Assembly: GCA_945899335.1 (NCBI GenBank)
Contig: CAMDIP010000004.1
Location: forward strand, 1-25,631
Source of the DNA: Bordetella parapertussis
Lineage (GTDB): Bacteria; Pseudomonadota; Gammaproteobacteria; Burkholderiales; Burkholderiaceae_C
Direction of reading: 5' to 3'
Length of the DNA: 25,631 bases
The notes under the pieces were generated by a model. The model saw only the letters and a program-made list of their open reading frames with translations, did not search any database and was not told where the DNA came from. Made by a program: the position numbers and the translations under genes. This document shows, piece after piece, positions 21,064-25,631 of this stretch (within the stretch, counting starts at the first letter, position 1; each line of letters starts with the position of its first letter).

Positions 21064-24000
21064 TCAGGAAGCGCTGCCCTCAAAAACACCTTCAAGCCTG
21101 TCCTCAAGCTCCTCGCTGGCTTGGCGCAAGCGCTCCATCATGTCGGCGTCGGGCTGCCAATAAGAGCGGTCAGAGGCTTCTATAAGGCGATTGGCCAAAC
21201 GTGCGGAGGCTGTCGGGTTGAGCTTGGCGAGTCGGTCGCGCATCTCGGGGTTCAGCACAAAGGTCTCGCTCAGTTGTTTGTAGACCCATGGCTGCACTTG
21301 GCCGGTGGTGGCAGACCAACCCATGGTGTTGGTGATGTGCACCTCGATTTGGCGCACACCCTCGTAGCCATGCGCCAACATGCCTTCGTACCACTTGGGG
21401 TTGAGCATTCGGGTGCGAGTCTCTAATGACACTTGCTCGGACAGGCTGCGCACCAAGCCGTCTCCTCGTGTTTGGTCGCCGATGTAGACAGGGGTGTCCA
21501 CCCCGCCTTTGGCTTGGCGTACAGCGCGGGTGATGCCACCCAAGGTGTCGAAATAGTTGTCTACGGTGGTGACGCCCAGTTCCACCGAGTCGAGGTTTTG
21601 GTAGGTGAGTTGCACGTCTGCCAAGGCGCTTTTGAGCAAACCCTTGTGCTGCATCGGTTTGCCGCTGACACCGTAGGCAAAGCCCTTGCGTTGGCTATAG
21701 GTTTTGGCGAGTTCGTCCTCGTCTTCCCAACCGCCGTTTTCCACCAAGTTGTTCACATTGGAGCCATAGGCGCCATCGGCATTGCCAAACACCCGCAGGG
21801 CTGCGGTTTCAAGGTCGCATCCGTGCTCGGCTTGGTAGGCCAAGGCGTGTTTGCGCACAAAGTTGTCTTCTGGTGACTCGTCGGCTTGCGCGGCCAGCAA
21901 GGCGGCTTCGGCGATGAGTTTGATTTGCAAGGGCATGAGGTCACGGAAGATGCCCGATAAGGTGACCACCACGTCGATGCGGGGGCGGCCCAACTCTGCC
22001 AGCGGAACTAGGCTTGCGCCGACCAGTCGACCATAGCTGTCAAAACGTGGCTTGGCACCATACAAACGCAACACCTGCGCAATTTGGCTACCCTCGGTTT
22101 TCAAGTTGTCGCTGCCCCACAGCACCATGGCCACAGACTCGGGCAAGGGGTTGCCGTCTTGCAAATAGCGGGCGATGAGTTTGTCGGCTTGGACCGCGCC
22201 GTCTTTGACCGCATAGGCGCTGGGAATTCGGAAGGGGTCAAAGCCGTGCAGATTGCGACCTGTGGGCAGGACCTCGGGGGTGCGCATGATGTCGCCCCCA
22301 GGTGCTGGGCGTATGTAGCGAGCGTCCATGGCGGCGATCAAGCCATTGAGCTCGCTGTTCATCATCATCAAGCGGTTGGCATCAGCCAGCTTGTCAAACA
22401 GCGCTGCATGGGCATCTTGTCCAGCCAAGCCACTTTGCGTCAAGGCCTTGGCAGGCGTGGCACCTGAGACCAGCGCTTCAACGGAGATGCGATCAGGTTT
22501 GGCGTCATAGCTGGCCTCGGCCATGGCCATCAGCATGTCCACCCTTTCACTGTCAGAAGGTGCTTTACCCACCACATGCAAGCCGTGGGGAATCAGGGTG
22601 TATTCCAGCTCCAAAATTTGCTCGCCCAATTTTTGGATACGTTTGGCGGCATTCAGTTCGAGGGGAGCATCAATGGCCAAGGTCCAAGCGGGCTCCATGC
22701 TCACCAAGTCAAGCTCAGCGGCTTGGGCTTGCACCAAAACCATCAACTCACCGCGCTCATGTTCTTGATCAAGGTCCAGACTGCGCCAGCGGTCGATAGA
22801 GGATTTAAGGTCGGCCAATCCCGCATACAAGCCCGACTCGGCCACGGGGGGCGTGAGGTAGCTGATCAGCGTGGCTGAAGCGCGACGCTTGGCAATAGCA
22901 CCTTCGGAGGGGTTATTGGAAGCGTAAAGGTAGAAATTGGGCAACTCGCCAATCATGCGGTCTGGCCAGCACAGCGCGGACATGCCGTTTTGTTTGCCAG
23001 GCATGAACTCCAAAGCACCGTGGGTGCCAAAGTGCAGCACCGCATTGGCGTTGAAGTCTTCTTTCAAGTAGCGGTAAAACGCCGAGAAAGCATGGGTGGG
23101 TGCAAAACCTTTTTCAAACAGCAAACGCATGGGGTCGCCTTCGTAGCCGAAGGAGGGTTGCACCGCCACCAAGAGGTTGCCGTACTGCTGACCCATGATG
23201 AAAATGCCTTGCCCGTTGGTCAGTTGTTTGCCAGGTGCGGGGCCCCATTGCGCTTCAATTTCGGACAACCACTTTTCGCGACGAATGTGTTGCTCGGCAG
23301 GAATCAGGGTATGCACATTGGCGTCGGCGCCGTACTGTTTGGCGTTGCCATACAAAATGCCTTCGCGCAAAGCGTCTACGCTCTCGGGTAAATCCACGGT
23401 GTAGCCCTGCGCCTTCATCTCGACCATGGTGTTGTACAAAGACTCAAACACGGCCAAATAGGCGGCCGTGCCGGTGTTGCCGGCATTGGGTGGGAAATTG
23501 AAGATGACCATGGCCAACTTGCGCTTGGCGCGTTCAGAGCGGCGCAGATCGACCAATTTGCCAACCCGCGCAGACAGCATGGCGGTGCGCTCAACGCAGG
23601 TGAACATATCTTGTTGTTTGTGCTCTTTGGTAAAGGTGCAGCGCTGTTGGCAACCTGTGCAGGTGACACCATCAGCGCCTGGACGTCCGCCGTACACCAT
23701 GGGCACGGTCGAGCCATCGAGCTCGGGGATGGCAATCATGATGGTGGATTCCACCGGCAGCAAACCGCGGTCGGAGCCGCCCCATTGGTCCAGGGTTTGG
23801 AACTCCACAGGGTGGGCGGCTATGTAGGGAACATCGAGCTTGGCCAATATTTCTTCGGCGGCATGGGCGTCGTTGTAGGCGGGGCCGCCGACCAATGAAA
23901 AGCCAGTGAGTGAGACCACCGCGTCCACCGTGGTTTGGCCGTTCTTTAAGAAAAACGCCTCAATGGCGGGGCGTGAATCCAGACCCGAAGCAAAAATCGG

Positions 24001-24861
24001 CACCACATTCAGGCCTTGCACTTCCATGGCGGCAATCACCGCGTCGTAGTGCTGAGCGTTGCCTGCGATTAAGTAGGAGCGCAACAAAATCAGACCCACG
24101 CGACCACGGGCTTTGTCTGGTGAGACCACGGTTGGCAACTCAGCCATCTGGTCGGACAAGCGCGACTTCATGCGCGGGTGGTAAATGCCTACCTCGGGGT
24201 ACTCCACCGGCGGCAACACTTTGGCCTTTGACTTCGCGTTGCTTGCACCGGCGTAGCGGTCTGCCAAATAGTGCACCATGCCTTGGATGTTTTCTTGCGA
24301 ACCACCAAGCCAATATTGCAAAGTAAGAAAGTAGGCTCGCAGGTCTTGCGCTGTGCCAGGGATGAATCGCAGCATTTGCGGTATGCGGCGCAGCATCTTC
24401 ATTTGTTTGGCCCCTGCAGCAGCTTTTTCGCTGTCGTCTTTGGGGTTGCCACGCATTTTTTTCAAGAAGGCCATCGGACCGCTGGCAGGCTTGGACATGT
24501 CGAGCTTGCCCAAGCGGGTCAGTTTGACCACCTCGCCAGCAGACATGGCGCACACCATGGCACTGCAGTGCTCACGTCTTGCTTGCAAGGCATCCAAGAG
24601 GGGCAGGAAATGGTCTTCCAAAAACAACATGGTGACGATAATGATGTCACCTTGGGCAATATCTTTACGACATTGCGCTAAATGCTCGGGATTTCCTGCA
24701 AACTCAGAGGCAGAATGGATGGTCAAGCTCAGCTGCGGCAGCAAGCGTTTCAAGCCAACACGCGCCCGTTCTACCGCACTGTTGAGGTGGGTGTCCATGG
24801 TGACAATCACCACACGGGTGCTGATGTCTTGCTGTGTGCCTTGCTTGATTGGAAACGTCAT
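21064..24861 (-). CDS. bchH: Mg-chelatase porphyrin-binding subunit BchH
   Basis: Large catalytic subunit (1265 aa) of the CobN/BchH family that binds protoporphyrin IX and inserts Mg2+ with BchI and BchD. It spans normal family length. Recognisable blocks include the N-terminal domain VVIVTMDTHLNSAVERA, GAKPRFDSYGRLVGASLVPLAELGRPRIDVVVTLSGIFRDL in the C-terminal half, and VLHFGTHGALEFMPGKQNGMS. A cysteine group C401, C404, C408 and C422 (CTGCQQRC... TC) sits in the middle domain. The ATG at 24859-24861 lacks a strong ribosome site. It is first in bchHIDO and divergent from tspO; two PpsR-type operators lie just upstream. Confidence 0.98.
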   Translation of the reverse strand: MTFPIKQGTQQDISTRVVIVTMDTHLNSAVERARVGLKRLLPQLSLTIHSASEFAGNPEHLAQCRKDIAQGDIIIVTMLFLEDHFLPLLDALQARREHCSAMVCAMSAGEVVKLTRLGKLDMSKPASGPMAFLKKMRGNPKDDSEKAAAGAKQMKMLRRIPQMLRFIPGTAQDLRAYFLTLQYWLGGSQENIQGMVHYLADRYAGASNAKSKAKVLPPVEYPEVGIYHPRMKSRLSDQMAELPTVVSPDKARGRVGLILLRSYLIAGNAQHYDAVIAAMEVQGLNVVPIFASGLDSRPAIEAFFLKNGQTTVDAVVSLTGFSLVGGPAYNDAHAAEEILAKLDVPYIAAHPVEFQTLDQWGGSDRGLLPVESTIMIAIPELDGSTVPMVYGGRPGADGVTCTGCQQRCTFTKEHKQQDMFTCVERTAMLSARVGKLVDLRRSERAKRKLAMVIFNFPPNAGNTGTAAYLAVFESLYNTMVEMKAQGYTVDLPESVDALREGILYGNAKQYGADANVHTLIPAEQHIRREKWLSEIEAQWGPAPGKQLTNGQGIFIMGQQYGNLLVAVQPSFGYEGDPMRLLFEKGFAPTHAFSAFYRYLKEDFNANAVLHFGTHGALEFMPGKQNGMSALCWPDRMIGELPNFYLYASNNPSEGAIAKRRASATLISYLTPPVAESGLYAGLADLKSSIDRWRSLDLDQEHERGELMVLVQAQAAELDLVSMEPAWTLAIDAPLELNAAKRIQKLGEQILELEYTLIPHGLHVVGKAPSDSERVDMLMAMAEASYDAKPDRISVEALVSGATPAKALTQSGLAGQDAHAALFDKLADANRLMMMNSELNGLIAAMDARYIRPAPGGDIMRTPEVLPTGRNLHGFDPFRIPSAYAVKDGAVQADKLIARYLQDGNPLPESVAMVLWGSDNLKTEGSQIAQVLRLYGAKPRFDSYGRLVGASLVPLAELGRPRIDVVVTLSGIFRDLMPLQIKLIAEAALLAAQADESPEDNFVRKHALAYQAEHGCDLETAALRVFGNADGAYGSNVNNLVENGGWEDEDELAKTYSQRKGFAYGVSGKPMQHKGLLKSALADVQLTYQNLDSVELGVTTVDNYFDTLGGITRAVRQAKGGVDTPVYIGDQTRGDGLVRSLSEQVSLETRTRMLNPKWYEGMLAHGYEGVRQIEVHITNTMGWSATTGQVQPWVYKQLSETFVLNPEMRDRLAKLNPTASARLANRLIEASDRSYWQPDADMMERLRQASEELEDRLEGVFEGSAS

Positions 24862-24886
24862 GCAGTGTGCTCGTGAAAAAGTTCAG

Positions 24887-24904
24887 CGTTAAAATCAACT
24901 GACA
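24887..24904. promoter_or_regulatory. Candidate PpsR/CrtJ operator E (bchH-tspO region)
   Basis: CGTTAAAATCAACTGACA fits YGT-N12-ACA. The arms are less symmetrical than in A, C or D, but it lies exactly 8 bp from operator F, the spacing described for cooperatively bound CrtJ site pairs. Confidence 0.55.
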
Positions 24905-24912
24905 GAACAATG

Positions 24913-24930
24913 CGTCAATTCATGTTGACA
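24913..24930. promoter_or_regulatory. Candidate PpsR/CrtJ operator F (bchH-tspO region)
   Basis: CGTCAATTCATGTTGACA fits YGT-N12-ACA with arms GTCAA/TTGAC, as in operators A and D. On the minus strand it contains TTGACG, which with 17-bp spacing is followed by ATTTTA, a poor but possible bchH promoter. The site is 80 bp before the tspO start, so it could also affect tspO. Confidence 0.7.
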
Positions 24931-25009
24931 TTATGGTTGTTTTAAGCGAGCAATCATTCGGGGAAACCCTAGGTTTAGACTTTTTATCTTTGAGAAGCCT
25001 TATTTGCTG

Positions 25010-25570
25010 ATGACAAAAATTCAAAATCAAGTTCTTGACAACTTTGTTGCGCCTTCTTGGCGAACGCATTGGCGCAGTTTGGCGCTGTGTTTCGTCATCA
25101 GTTTTGGGATTGCCGGCATTGGCAATGCCCTGACTGTGTTGGGTCCTTGGTACTACCAACTCAAGCACCCTGAATGGAAACCGCCCGACGCTGCTTTTGG
25201 GGCTATTTGGACTCTGATATTTACCTTTTGTGCCATCAGCTCTTGGCTGGCTTGGCACCAAGCGCCCACTTTGGCGAGGCGCACCAAAGTGGTTGGGCTT
25301 TACCTCTACAACGGTTCATTGAATATTTTGTGGAGTTTTTTGTACTTTCATCTCCACCGACCAGATTGGGCGATGTGGGAGTGGCTTTTCCTTTGGCTGA
25401 GCATTATTTGGCTGATTCAGGGGCTGTGGCGCGAGTCGCGGTGGGCATCTGCGCTGGTTTTCCCCTATCTGATATGGGTTTCTGCGGCAGGGGTGCTCAA
25501 CCACGACACTGTCATCCTGAATGGCCCATTTGTGCAGGCTTTGCAGTGGTTTATCCCAGTGTCAACCTAG
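25010..25570 (+). CDS. tspO: TspO/MBR family tryptophan-rich sensory protein
   Basis: Five-helix outer/inner-membrane tetrapyrrole-binding protein; in Rhodobacter TspO down-regulates photosynthesis genes in response to oxygen, probably through porphyrin efflux or turnover. The 186-aa product is Trp-rich and has the family motifs GPWYYQLKHPEWKPPDAAFGAIWT (about 45-68) and FPYLIWVSAAGVLN (about 153-166), plus YNGSLNILWSFLYF. The ATG at 25010 is preferred; a TTG at 25004 has a better placed GAGAAG. It is divergent from bchH, sharing the region with two PpsR-type operators. Confidence 0.93.
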   Translation: MTKIQNQVLDNFVAPSWRTHWRSLALCFVISFGIAGIGNALTVLGPWYYQLKHPEWKPPDAAFGAIWTLIFTFCAISSWLAWHQAPTLARRTKVVGLYLYNGSLNILWSFLYFHLHRPDWAMWEWLFLWLSIIWLIQGLWRESRWASALVFPYLIWVSAAGVLNHDTVILNGPFVQALQWFIPVST

Positions 25571-25600
25571 GGTATGGCGACCGCGTTTTGTTTAAACCTT

Positions 25601-25631
25601 AAAGCTGAGTCAGAATCACGGCTTTATTTTC
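25601..25631 (+). terminator. Possible rho-independent terminator after tspO
   Basis: AAAGC (25601-25605) can pair with GCTTT (25621-25625), with TGA/TCA extending the stem, followed by ATTTTC at the window edge. The stem is short and bulged and the T-run is cut off by the edge, so this is tentative. Confidence 0.35.

Overview
The window is a contiguous piece of a purple-bacterial photosynthesis gene cluster (PGC). Three things point to a betaproteobacterium of the Burkholderiales, probably Comamonadaceae (Limnohabitans/Rhodoferax-like): the gene order bchFNBLM-lhaA-puhABC-acsF-puhE, the linked ppaA-ppsR regulators, and the codon use. The taxon is inferred from gene order and protein character, not from a search. 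An aerobic (oxygen-dependent) cyclase gene, acsF, is present and no bchE is seen here, which fits an aerobic anoxygenic phototroph.

Layout: (1) 1-12455, minus strand: a tightly packed 13-gene series read bchF, bchN, bchB, bchL, bchM, lhaA, puhA, puhB, puhC, acsF, puhE, crtI, crtB. Most junctions are 4-nt stop/start overlaps or gaps under about 35 bp, and crtB runs off the left edge. (2) 12456-12634: a regulatory region with three PpsR/CrtJ-type palindromes. (3) 12635-17180, plus strand: ppaA (aerR-like B12-binding antirepressor), ppsR (PAS-PAS-HTH repressor), bchG and bchP. A PpsR-type palindrome precedes bchG. (4) 17181-17246: an inverted pair of small palindromic repeats between convergent bchP and bchO. 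The second copy encodes the end of BchO. (5) 17222-24861, minus strand: bchH, bchI, bchD, bchO (Mg-chelatase and its associated hydrolase). (6) 24862-25009: divergent regulatory region with two PpsR-type palindromes 8 bp apart. (7) 25010-25570, plus strand: tspO, followed by a possible terminator at the right edge.

The genes together cover much of the route from protoporphyrin IX to bacteriochlorophyll: Mg insertion by BchHID, methylation by BchM, ring E closure by AcsF, ring D reduction by BchNBL, C3 vinyl hydration by BchF, prenylation by BchG and phytyl reduction by BchP. They also include reaction-centre H subunit and assembly factors (PuhABCE, LhaA), the first carotenoid steps (CrtB, CrtI), and a redox/light/B12 regulatory pair (PpsR/PpaA) whose likely operators lie in front of each transcription unit. 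BchXYZ, BchC, the puf genes and the other crt genes are not in the window.

No tRNA, rRNA, CRISPR array or insertion sequence was seen. No stretch over 300 bp lacks a gene. I do not see an undescribed system. The points of interest are the operator architecture, the repeat-derived BchO tail, the attachment of crtIB to the puh operon, and the placing of tspO opposite bchH.
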